From Adiantum capillus-veneris (taxonomy: Eukaryota > Streptophyta > Polypodiopsida > Polypodiales > Pteridaceae), in assembly GCA_014529385.2 (NCBI GenBank), contig CM043947.1, positions 130,474,391-130,538,390 on the forward strand: 64,000 bases of DNA. The letters run 5' to 3'. This document shows positions 44,801-55,609 of the stretch, in pieces. The notes below the pieces were generated by a model. It ran no database searches, was not told the origin of the DNA, and saw nothing but the letters and a program-made list of their open reading frames with translations. A program made the translations under genes and the position numbers. Each line of letters starts with the position of its first letter. Position 1 is the first letter of the stretch.

Positions 44801-46900
44801 CACTCGTGCTACTAGGGATAATAGGTTGGACAAGTGGTGGACCTTGAATGTAAACCCCTCATGTACAAAATTATGGGTTTAGGGTATTTCAATGGAGCCT
44901 AGCTTGGAGACATGGTGGAGATTGCTTCTCTCAATGTTTCAATGGAACCTATCTTGGAGAAATGGTGGATCATCCTTCTCTCCATGTTTCAATGGAGCCT
45001 ACCTTGGACAAGTGGTGGACCTTTGCTTCTCTCTATGTTTCAATAGAGTTAGCTTGGACAAGTGGTGGGTCTTGGAACAAAACCCCTTTGTAAAACATAG
45101 CATGGACATTACAAGTGATGAGGAAAAATATCATTCAAGATATAACCTTACAGGTTGGAAAAGTGGTGATGGACCTTGACAAGTGGTGAAGGATACCATT
45201 TAAGATATACCCTTATAGGTTGGACAAGTGGTGGACCTTAACACCCAGTTATTCTTAATATAATGACATAGAGTGGATAAGTGGTGAATCTTAAGACCAA
45301 ACCACTCATGCTACTAGGTATAATACGTTAGAGAAGTGGTAGACCTTGAATGTAAACACCCCATGTACAAAATATCATCGTTTTAGGGTGTTTCAATGGA
45401 GCTTAGAATCTTGGAGACATGGTAGATCTTGATTCTTTCCATGTTTGAATGGCACCTATCTTGGAAAAATGATGGAGGTTACTTCTCTCCATGCTTCAAT
45501 GGAGCCTAGCTTTGACAAGTGGTGAACCTTTTCTTCTCTCTATGTTTGAATAGAGTTAGCTTGGACAAGTGGTGGACCTTTGCTTCTCTCTATGTTTGAA
45601 TAGAGTTATCTTGGACAAGTGGTGGACCTTGGAATGAAACCCCCATGTAAAACATATCATGGGCATTTCAAGTGGTGAGAAAGGATACTATTTAAGATAT
45701 AACCTTATAGGTTGGACAAGTGGTGGACCTTAATACATAGTTCTTCCTAATATAATGACATAGAGTGTACAAGTGGTGTATCTTGAGACCAAACCACTCG
45801 TGCTATTAGGGATAATAGGTTAGACAAGTGGTGGGCCTTGAAATAAAACCCCCCATGTACAAAATAAAATGGGTTTAGGACATTTAAATGGATCCTAGCT
45901 TGGAGACATGGTGGAGCTTTCTTCTCTCCATGTTTCAATGAAGCCTATCTTGGAGAAATGGTGGAGCATCCTTCTCTCCATGTTTCAATATAGCTTAGCT
46001 TGGACAAGTGGTGGATCTTTGGTTCTCTCTATGTTTCAATAGAGTTAGCTTGGACAAGTGGCGGACATTGAAACAAAACTCCCATGTAAAACATATCATG
46101 GGTAGTTCAAGTTGTGAGAAAAAAAACCATTTAAAATATAACCTTATAGGTTGGACAAGTGGTGGACCTTAACACCCAATCCTTTTTAATACAAAGCATA
46201 GAGTGGACAAGTGGTGAATCTTGAGACCAAAGCTATCAAGCTACTAGGGATACTAGGTTGGACAAGTGGTGGATCTTGAATGTACATCCCCTATGTACAA
46301 AATATCATGGGTTTAGGGTGTTTCAATGGAGTCTAGCATATTGGAGACATGGTGGAGCTTGCTTCACTCCATGTTTCAAGTGGTGGACCTTCAATTATTT
46401 TTCCATACCTAGTTTAGACAACCCATACACTTTGCAACTCTAAAGGTTGGACAAGTGGTGGAGCTTTGTTTATTTCCATGTTTTAATGGATCCTAGCTTG
46501 GACAAGTGGTGGACCTTGGAAAAAAGTCCCCCCTGTACAACATAGCTGAGTTTTTTCATGTTTTAATGGAAGAGAGATTTGACAAATGGTGGAGCTTGCT
46601 TATCTCCATGTGGATTTTAGAACTAGCTTGGACAAGTGGTGGAGCTTTGCTTTTCTACTCTTCATAATACAATGATGTATAGGTTGGTTACATGGTGAAT
46701 CTTAAGGCCAAACCTCCCATCTTACTAGAGATGATAGGTTGGACAAGTGGTCAACCTTCTATCATTTCTCCATGCCTATAATTAGACAATTAGTAGAACT
46801 AGCATCTTTCTATGTTGTCTAGAGCTGAGCTTGGACAAGTAGTGGACCTTGCTACTCTCTTCCCTTGGTTTATTAGTTTGAAGACTCATTATATATACTT
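38820..46900 (-). repeat. satellite-like array 1 (box mostly in reverse orientation)
   Basis: The 16-base box GGTCCACCACTTGTCC and its variants recur here mostly as the reverse complement (GGACAAGTGGTGGACC). Unit landmarks such as ATAGGTTGGACAAGTGGTGG recur at about 42736, 43528, 43926, 44713 and 45709, giving units of about 360 to 500 bp. A few boxes are in the forward sense (38831, 42291). The array is interrupted by AT-rich sequence at 40.5-42.2 kb that contains FCP1-like coding exons. Short open frames rich in W, T and S repeat because the DNA does. Confidence 0.88.
41278..41985 (-). pseudogene. FCP1/HAD phosphatase-like gene, exon with frameshift
   Basis: The minus strand shows an acceptor TTAATTTCAG before 41985, then coding sequence with an HAD motif I, VLILDLEGLLLK, and VVRPDAQSFLDF, ELWIWSC and, after a frame change at about 41506, NTLIFVDTPYR. 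FCP1-like HAD proteins normally remove phosphate with two Asp in DxDGT. Here the second is Glu (DLEG), so catalysis is doubtful. The upstream exon is not identified. The exon begins in the middle of a codon, so it is internal. The stop at 41278 follows a plausible end. It is either a decayed gene or an allele with a sequencing indel. Confidence 0.65.
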
Positions 46901-47637
46901 GCTTAGATCTATATAATTACTCATTAGTTAGGTTACAAGTAGGTATGTAATTTGTTAGCCTCAAGGGACTTTGAATATTGAATAGTAAGAAAGTCAAGTG
47001 CTGGTTTGAAGATCTTTTGCTTATCTAAACTAACTCTAACTCAATAATAAGTCTCTTAAGTTCCACGAATTGTCCTATCTAGGCTCCAAAAGAGTCTTAA
47101 TTGGTTTGTGCTAGATTCTAACTTCCTTGATGGGGTAGAATCCTAGAAAAATGAGGCACTATAAGTTTTACCTTAGCTCAAATGGATTTTCACTTAAACT
47201 AGACTGCAATTTGGCACTCTAGTATCTTTGTCTTGATGGAGTTTAACACTAGATACATAGTAGTGATATTTAAGCTTCATGTCTCTTCACTTGATCGAGA
47301 TATGAGACCATACTTTCAAGGTCACCACTTGTCTTACCTAAAGACCAATGTGAGACATGGGAGCAAGAAAGCCATCCGATATTGTTTTAAGGACTATTAC
47401 ATAGACAATCAATAACTTAAGTAAAGCAAAAAGACTTGGATCTTTCACAATTAATAACTTAAGTAAAGCCAAAAAGACTTGGATCTTTGACAGTTTTTTT
47501 CAAACTAAAAAAGCACAATCTCATGCTAACAAAACTATAAATCACAATTGAAAGTTTTGAACGAGAAAAAGATCAGCAATCTTATAAGAAGGATACTTTT
47601 CATTTCATTTGATGATTACAAACTAAAAGAAAGTCTC

Positions 47638-49036
47638 TCAAGAAATTGATAAACAAAAAATGTAGGTGACTGCTTCATTATTTTGAGCAAACATATCAAA
47701 ATCTCTATTGATTGAGCTCCATCTAGTAGTATCCTTTGTAAGATCCTGCAGAAGGAATAAAAAGAAAGATTTGTTAGATACCATGCACATGAGTGTTCAA
47801 GTATGTGTATCAAGAATATATGACATGTCACTAGTACCTTAGGGTTGCTTTCTATCCAGCCTTAGAAGATTGTTCTCAGCTTTCACCTTATTTATATAAG
47901 CCTTTGCTGTGGTTGCCTTCAAAACTCCTTTTGTGTTACAACCCAATTGCCTAGCTAAAGTGGTCAATTGTGACGCCTTCATGCTTTCAATGGGTGTACG
48001 CTCCTTTGCTAAGATCTCTTGTATTTGGGCTCTTCTCATTTCATTGCGGTGGCTTGTGTCACTTGCATTTCAATGATAGTTTCATCCTGTCACCTTTTGC
48101 AGGTGGTATTCTTCTTGTAAAGAACACCTTAGCTGACCAAACATCATTTTTCTGCTTCCAATACTCCATGATTTGTTTGTATTCACTATCATTTGTCACT
48201 ATAGGTTGTCCATAACGATTAGAAGCAATTAAATCACGCACATCCCTTCTCTCATCAAGCTGAATCAAGTATGGCAGTAGCTCCTCCAAGAGCATATTGT
48301 CAACCATCTTCTCAGCATCAAATTGTGGTGGAAAAATGCAATTGTTTGCTGGTGAAATACATCCCTTGTAAGGAGAGTCATCAATAAGCACTGTTCTTTG
48401 TGGATCACATTCAAACCCCATGGCAATTTTGGCTAGAGGCTTGAACATTGCCTCAACGTTTGGATTGTCGGGTCTAAACAATTTTTGAGTTTGAGCGGTG
48501 TAGCAAACATCTTGCGACCAAATTGCAAAGAAAGGCAATGTATCCTCAGCTAAGTTGTTTAGTGCTGCAAGGATTTGATACACATTATTCCTAGTAGCTG
48601 TCGACCAAATTGCAACATTAAACCTCTGTAAAATAGTCTTCAAGAATTGGATGCAACCTGGCCTGAGTATAATATATCTTTTTGAATCCATTTGCACTGA
48701 GTTGTGGTGTGAGGATGGTTGAGGGGAACGTTTCAACAATAGACCATTTAAATCCAATATAATTGTAAGCATGGATTTCTCAACATCTACGCTACATGAC
48801 GTAGTACCAATTGGCAATAGCTCGTGAGTGGACTTTTCAGTCTCTTTTGATGTATGTTGCATTTTTGAAGCATCGATTTCTTGGTTCTCATTATTGGAAG
48901 CTTGCTCAAGTTGCACAACACTAGACTCTAGTATAGAAATATCATCCATCTTGGGCACTTTAGAAACCATAGAATCTATGGATTCTATAGTTGTTGACTG
49001 AACCATAGGAGCATTATCCATCCCAGTTTGTGAATC
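47638..49036 (-). pseudogene. FCP1/HAD phosphatase-like gene with C-terminal frameshifts
   Basis: An acceptor TTTTCTTAG ends at 49037. The first ATG is at 49021-49019 (MDNAPMVQ). The region 49036-48059 is open and holds an acidic, Ser-rich leader, then HAD motif I ILDLNGLLLK (the second catalytic Asp is Asn), the YIILRPGCIQFLKTIL block, VAIWSTATRNNVYQIL and the motif III/IV LIDDSPYKGC. Below, coding-like sequence continues in other frames (48039-47839), with a clean GT-AG intron at 47837-47746 and a last exon ending at the TGA 47640-47638. DLNG-type FCP1 relatives are widespread in plants. Several +1 shifts suggest decay or assembly errors. Confidence 0.72.
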
Positions 49037-49677
49037 TAAGAAAACACACACACAAATGGTATCTCAAAACCACTAGAATTTTATTCACCATATTTATATG
49101 TAGAACTCCTAGTAAGAAATTTATTTAAGGTAAAGTCGTTGTTAGAATCCTTGCAACCATTTTCAGCATTCGTACACCAAACACCACTTGTCTAAAATAC
49201 AATCTACTAACTCAACATTTTCCATCCTACACTTTATTAAAGATGAGTACTTAAAGTGAAAACTAAAAGCCACCCTTGTTGAGGAAACATGGATACAAGG
49301 TCCACCAAATGTCCAACCTAGACTACAAGCAAACAATTAGAGATTTGGCTTAGATTTGGATTCAAAGGCCACCACTTATTCAAGTAAGATAACTCCACTT
49401 GTTTAAGACAGTAATGTTTGAAGCCCCACCACTTGTCCAACCTAGACATTGATTAAATTTTGGTAAGATTTATCACAAATCTAGAGTAGAATCAAGATTC
49501 TATGGCCAAGGTAGTCAAATAAGTTAGACAACACACAAAGCATAAGAGCACTCTAGATTCTCGTTGAGCATAAACTAAACAATAATCAAATGTTATATTC
49601 ACTTGAGATTTCATCCATGAAAAATGAAAATGATGCATGTACTTGAGATTTCCATCCATGTACAATACTTTACAATG

Positions 49678-50300
49678 TCAAGTAAAGTTATAGTCAGCAA
49701 ACAACTCTTCTCCTGCTTCAACTTGACAAATAGTCTCAATGCATACATGGCCATATTCTTCTGACTTGATGTGTGAAGAGGTGCATTTATGCCAAGGTGG
49801 CAAATTTGGATCAAATGTATAGCGTATGTTGGGACAGACATTTGTACTGTGAGAACTATTTATATAGCCCGACACGTTTCCTTCTTCTACACAACCAATA
49901 ATGTATGATTGATCTTCCTCTTCTTCTATGTTTGGATCCTCTAGAAGAGAATATTTATAAGCTCTTGGAAATATTTATAACCTCTAGAAGAGAATATTTA
50001 TAACCTCTAGAAGAGAATATTTATAAGCTCTTGGAAATATTTTGCATATCTTTTTCCAGTCTTGAAATCTATACTTATGCCCTCCATAGTTTAGAATAGT
50101 CAAACCACTTTCCAGGGTAGTATGCACAAATAGCCCATAACCAGCTCCTTCAATACATGAAAGTCGCACTTCAAAATCCACACCGTTAATATGGAAAATT
50201 ACATCTTTGGGAATAGGAAAAGTTGGTGTCCCAAAAGGATCTTCATGCCAATCATAGTGTGAAATACATCTAGTTTTTATATCACTTAACTCCTTTGTGT
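49678..50300 (-). other. exon C: SET domain, broken by a 66-bp duplication
   Basis: It starts after CAG at 50303-50301 and reads on from exon B in frame. The SET entry is RLSCIEGAGYGLF and TTLESGLTILNYGG. After FPRAYKYSLLE (50020 region) the 66-bp repeat inserts two stops. The frame beyond, from about 49937 to 49678, shows SGYINSSHSTNVCPN and GEELFADYNF, equal to the NHS and E-Y end motifs of SET lysine methyltransferases. Confidence 0.8.
49938..50047. repeat. 66-bp tandem duplication in the SET exon
   Basis: On the plus strand, CCTCTAGAAGAGAATATTTA occurs at 49938, 49981 and 50004. The blocks are 43 and 23 bp, and together they add 66 bp (22 codons). On the minus strand the insertion keeps the frame but brings in TAG and TAA. 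Confidence 0.92.
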
Positions 50301-50459
50301 CTGCAAAAAGAAGAAAATATTATGCATAAAATAATGACAATATCAAAGAAAGATATCATTATTTTATAGTCCAATAGGTCCATTGTATGGAAGACTTAGA
50401 GTGCCTCTTACATGGTGCCTCCAAGGTTTCCAAAAAATAAAATCATTGGAAAAAAAAGG

Positions 50460-52400
50460 CCACTGTGTCTCCAATCTATTGCCCATTTGAAGCATAGAGA
50501 GAACCAAGGTCCACCACTTGTCCAAGCTAGACATGGAGCATTGACACAAGATCCAACACTTATCCAAGAACCCTATAGTATATGTGGTAACATGGGATGC
50601 ATTGATGCAACAAAAGTAGTCTAGCCTCCTCATCCATCTCTTTTTTCTTGTAGCCTAGAGGGATTAGTTTCAAGGTCTATCACTAGTCAAAAACTACACA
50701 TAGAACATTGATACAAGGTTCCACCACATGTGAAACCTATCATCTCTAGTAGCATGGATGGTTTGATATCAAGGTTCACTGCGTGTCCTACCTATACTCT
50801 ATTGTAGCATAGAGATTCTGGTTTGGTGGTACTACACTTGTCCAAACTTGGCTTGTTGTTGATATCTGGAGGTAATCAAGGGTCCTCCACTTGTCCAAGT
50901 TAGGCATATAAAACAATTGCAAGGTCCACCATGTGTACAACATATGATTGATTATAGAATGCATGGTCTTATTTCATGGGCAACCATCTTCTCTCCAACA
51001 TGTGTCCAACCTCGGCTCCACTGAAGCATGGAGAGAAGCAAGGTCCACCGCTTATCAAAGCTATTATTTTCTCCCAGTGCTTTCAAAACCCATAATACGT
51101 TGTACATTGGGGGGGGGGGATTCTTGTTTCAAGGTCCACCACTTGGCTAAGATTGGATCCATTGAAACATAAAGAGAAGCAAGCTCTACCATTTGTCCAA
51201 GCTAGGTGCCATTGAAACATGAAAACCCCATAATATGTTGTATACGAGGGGTTTTTTCACGGTCTACCAATTGTCTAAGCTATGGTCCATTGGAACATGG
51301 AGAGAATCAAAGCTCCACCACTTTTCTAAGCTAGGATCCATTGAAACATGGAGAGAAGAAAGCTCCATTGTTTGTCTAAGCTAGGCTCCATTGGAACATG
51401 GAGAAAACAAGCTCCACCACTTGCCTATTATTGCATAGAGATTCTGGTTTGAAGCTCCACCACTTGTCCAACCTTGCCTTCATGTATGGAGATAATAAAG
51501 AGTGCAATGCTTCTCTAAGCTAGGGACATAAAAGAGTTTCAAGGTCCACTATATATACGATCTATGATGGGTTGTAGCATGGGAGGTTTCATTTTAAGGT
51601 TGGCCACTTCTCCAGCTCCGCTTGTCCAACCTCAGATCCATTGAAGAATGGATAATAAAGGTGTACCAACTCTCCAAAATAGGCAAGAAAATCTCTATAA
51701 AACCCATGAATTGTTAATATATGCTATGCTGTGGAGTATTGTTTGAAGGTCCACTCCTTATCCAAGCTACAATCCATTGAAGCATGGAAATAAGTAAGAT
51801 ATATCTATAGTCCAAGATAGGATCCATTGAAACATAGAGAGAATCAAGGTCCACCACTTGTCCAAGCTATGCATGGGTAATTGATATAAGGACCACTACG
51901 TTTTCACCTATACTATGCTCTATCATGGATGGTTTCATATACCACCAATTTTCCAACCTATTTAGTAGGTTGTATTATGGGGGTTTGGTTTCAAGGTACT
52001 TCACTTGTCTAAGGTGGGTTCCATTGAACCATGGAGAGAAAAAATGTCTACCACTTGTCCGAAATATGCTCCTTTAAAACATAAAAGCAAGGTCCACCAC
52101 TTGTCCAAGCTAATGTTTCTCTCCATTGAAGCATGGAGAGAAACAAGGTCTACCACCTGTCCAAAATATGCTCCATTGAAACATAAAATCAAGGTCCACC
52201 ACTTGTCCAAGCTAATATAACAAATGGGTGTTGGTTACAAGGTGTACCACACTTGTCTAAACTAATCTCCATGCAAGGTCCACCACATTTCCAAGCTATA
52301 TGATCTTGGTTTGAAGGTCTACCACACCTCTTGAAATTAGGATCCATGTAAGGTCCACCTTTTGTCAAGCTATGCCTTTTACTAAAACTAAGTAAATTGC
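50460..52400 (+). repeat. satellite-like array 2 (box forward), in an intron
   Basis: Within the 2.6-kb intron (50301-52885), AAGGTCCACCACTTGTCCAA-type boxes occur at about 50510, 51850, 52090, 52195 and many degenerate places, always forward. They are spaced irregularly, without clean monomers, so this looks older than array 3. The phrase CCATTGAAACATGGAGAGAA recurs with the boxes. Confidence 0.85.
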
Positions 52401-52885
52401 AGTACTTAAATACCTTTCCAAGCTCATTAAGATTTTGGTCTCTAAGGCCACCACCACATGTCTAATCTATGCTCTAATTGATTACTTATGCTAGTTCTCA
52501 AAGTCCAAACATAAGCTCCCTTCTAGCAAGGTTAGTTTAAATTTAGGCTCCAGCACCTGTCTAAGCTAGGTTCAATTTATGAAGCATCACCATTTAACCA
52601 TGCTACGATCTAATGTATCATATCAAGGGGGTATTGATAAAAGGTCCAAAACTTATTGAGTTCAAGCTCTTAAGTAATTAAGTCTTTGTGAGTATTAAAT
52701 GTTATAGTTTTAGTCTAAAGATCCACCATTCAAAAACTCAAGTAATTTATTATTTACATTCAAACCTTGAATGCTTGAGATAAAAAATACAAACTCAATC
52801 AATACTATATAAAGCAAAATCTAACATTAAGAGTATCAAATCAGTAACAAGAAACACTAACATGCACAAGAAACTCAAAACATAC

Positions 52886-54266
52886 GTGTCTCCATTTCCA
52901 AAAAGTCCTCCATTGACAGAGGATGTTGTTGTTGTTCTTCTTCTTCTCTTTGTGGAGAGCACTCCTCTGTAACAGGCACAATGTCATCTGATTGCGAAGT
53001 GGATTGTTGAAGTCCAGCCCATTTTTCTATATCTTCATGAGACTTAGCAAAGTCTAGCAGCATGGTCTCCACATTTTTTGCCTCCTCCACACTATCAATT
53101 AAGCATATAACTTCTTTTTTCTGTTGTATTCCTTCTTGTGCAACCAAGGAGCCATCACCAAAAACATCAACAAGCTTGCGGTCTTCAAAACAATATGTAC
53201 GAATGTAGTGCTTGACCAAAGCTCTTTTTTTGGCCTCCAAATATTGCAAATCTGACATATCGTTATCTGCTACTTGAAGAAGAGAACAATCAATTGGCAT
53301 GGGATGTTCCTCTGATCTTCTTCTCAGGTATTCAAATGCATTGCCTTGTCCCAAGAAGGCAATAACTGTTAGGAATTGAATTGCTCCTTTGCAAGGAGCT
53401 GATGGAAAGTGATGCAATGCACCACAACAATGGTAGCTCAGATTATCTCCCATGGCGTGAAAGGCACATTGCAATTTTGTGAAGTTAGTGAAATCCACAA
53501 ATGCAAGAAAGATAAATCCAGGATTTGTTGACCCTCCAGCAATAGCCAAGATCCCATCCAAAGCATTGTTAAATGTCTCCTCACTCCACTTCAAATTTCC
53601 TCCAACGTTTTTTGTCATATCTAAAACACATAAGCCAATAGGCACTTTATTATTGAAGTGGCGCATCAAGTAGAGATTGCCTTCCATTTGTAGGCTCACC
53701 ACATAGATTGACCATGGCAAATCTCTAGGCTCAGTTTTCTCCTTTTGAAGGTGAATTTCCCATTGCATGTATTTTATTGCTCCATCTGAAAAAGCCATTT
53801 TCTTTGTTCCACGCGTCAAACTCGATTTGATCCATTCCTCGCATAGCATTAAAATTGTTTTATAAACAACATCATTGATGTTATACATTTTGACCACCTC
53901 CTCCCAGTCTTTACATGGTGAAGACTCATTCAAATTGTTGAAGCCTTCAATAAGTGCATCTTGAATCAATTTGTCTTGCTTCAACTTCTTGATTCGATCA
54001 TACATGTCAGTTGCATCACCATCCTTTGCACTCTTTGACAGTAAAATCTTCTCATCTCTAATCTCTTCTTGAATAGTCTTTACCTCTGATTCCTCAAGGC
54101 CACAAAGGTATCTAAATAGAGTTGTTGGGGGTTTCTTATTCTCCTCTTCTAGCTTTTCAATGATTTCTATCCAGCAATCATAAACTAAATCAGAGTACGT
54201 GACCATGTGTGCCTGTTTAGCAATCCAACTTGCTGTTGCACTCATTCTTGCCAATCGAAGAAAAGC
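52886..54266 (-). other. exon B: middle region, possible decayed DNA-methyltransferase fold
   Basis: This exon codes residues 397-856. A coiled, charged part (EEIRDEKILLSKSAKDGD) comes first. Then PWSIYVVSLQMEGNL, GLCVLDMTKNVGG, KWSEETFNNALDGIL and GFIFLAFVDFTNFTKLQCAF follow. The order Leu-Asp then KWSEE then FIFLAFVD resembles the spacing of motif IV (DPPY) and its neighbours in DNA amino-methyltransferases, but DPPY is DMTK here. The methyltransferase reading is an inference. The end is acidic and Gln-rich. Confidence 0.5.
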
Positions 54267-54350
54267 CTAAAAAGAAATAGAGAAATAATTAAACTATTGA
54301 GCAAGATTTGTTAATTAAACACTATCAAAAAGACAAAGAAAATAACTTAC
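52886..54350 (-). other. short 84-bp intron (54350-54267) and exon B context
   Basis: The first coding intron is 84 bp (54350-54267), starting GTAAGT and ending TTTTTAG. It is free of satellite boxes, unlike the second intron. It falls between complete codons. Confidence 0.75.
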
Positions 54351-55543
54351 ATCCCATCCGGCACGAGATGCATGTCCCTCTGCAATTCCACTTGCTGCCT
54401 TTGGTGGTCGTCCTGAGAAGATCCATTGACTCCGTAAATGTCTCAATATTTGGCTGTAAGGTTGCTTGACATACAATGCCTGAGCCTCCTCATTTGCAAT
54501 GGCAGATATAGCAGTTGCAACAAATGGAGGAGCATTCACAACAATGCGAGCCTTTCTAAATTTATACACGCTAATCAGTCTTTCAAATATCTCTTTGTTG
54601 TTTTGTTCATTGTGAAGCAAAACTTTTGCAGCATAGATTGAATGCTGCCCATCAAGAATCCAATAATGATAATCTTTAATTTTTTGCTCCTCTACCTCTT
54701 CTACTGCCAAAGGAGTCCCCTTCTTTGATTTTGCATTTCGAACAGGCATCAAATATGCACATGCTGCAGGCTTGGTCGTACTCCGTGAAAATCCAAATAA
54801 CACACTTTCAGCGTGTTTTTTATCCATAATACGTGCATTATAGTGATCAGGAGCAAGCCAACAATTTTGAATAGGGATATCAAATTCCCTATATTGGAAA
54901 GGAAAATAATTTATGTACTTATTCATTCCACCTGTATCTTTTTCTTGTCCTTTCATGGCCTCAGCTTCTAAAACATCTGGATCCACAATTCTCATCTTTG
55001 ACATTGAACCCTCTGTTGATGAGGATGCCAAAGATGCCTTGTCTACATCCAAAATGGAACTAGTTCGCTTAGCTGCTACTTTTTGCACTTTTGCTTGCTT
55101 CTTTGTGGATGGTGGTCGTGAAGCTTTCACCTTTTTTCGTTGTAGTGTGGCAATGATGGAGCTTTGAAGTTGATCTGCTGTGATGTTTGGATTTGATTCT
55201 GCAAACTTCCATCCTCGAGAAAACATTGTCTCTTCTTTGTTTCTAGACATGCGCTCCAATGCATATGCTCCTGGAGATAGTTGAAATTCTAGATTCATTG
55301 GAACTAGAATGTCAATGCATTCCACCTCCGGATGACTATCAACTACAGAGACAGATGCTTCCACAACTTGTCCAACATCTTCAAACAAGCTGTCATTCTC
55401 CTTTTTGGCAATAAATAGATGCACCTTATGAAATTGTGCACCCTCTATACCATGTATGTCCAAATACCATTTCCTAAGATCATTGCAAGTATAGTCAACT
55501 GAGACAGCAACCCTTGCAACCTGTTTTTTTGGAGCCATCTTTC
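54351..55543 (-). other. exon A: ParB-like DGQHS coding exon
   Basis: This exon codes residues 1-396. The N-terminal 130 residues have no motif I know. Residues 140-200 are Lys/Ser-rich and low in complexity. A globular part follows with NYFPFQYREFDIPIQN, DHYNARIMDKKHAESVLFGF and the DGQHS motif at 296-300, then FRKARIVVNAPPFVATAISA. ParB-like domains bind nucleotide or DNA in bacteria and phages. In plants this combination has no assigned role that I can name. The 5' acceptor shows that a non-coding exon lies upstream. Confidence 0.75.
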
Positions 55544-55609
55544 CTGAAACAAAAAAAACCAAATGTTATTTTAGCATATACTTTTTTGTAATGAATAAGT
55601 TTGTGTGAA

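Larger units (their letters stand above)
49678..55543 (-). pseudogene. ParB-like / SET-domain multidomain gene, three coding exons
   Basis: Exon A is 55543-54351, with an acceptor TTGTTTCAG before it and ATG at 55538-55536 (MAPKKQVARV). Exon B is 54266-52886 and exon C 50300-49678. The introns have consensus ends (GTAAGT at 54350; GTATG at 52885 and CAG at 50301-50303). All joins keep the frame: 1188 + 1381 + 623 bases form 1064 codons. Residues 290-305 read HYWILDGQHSIYAA, a ParB/DGQHR-type motif. Residues 600-680 may be a methyltransferase-like fold. Residues 895-1060 form a SET domain with EGAGYGLF, NVCPN and EELFADY. A 66-bp duplication in exon C puts TAG at 49986-49984. As it stands, translation ends at about residue 961, inside SET. 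Confidence 0.78.
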
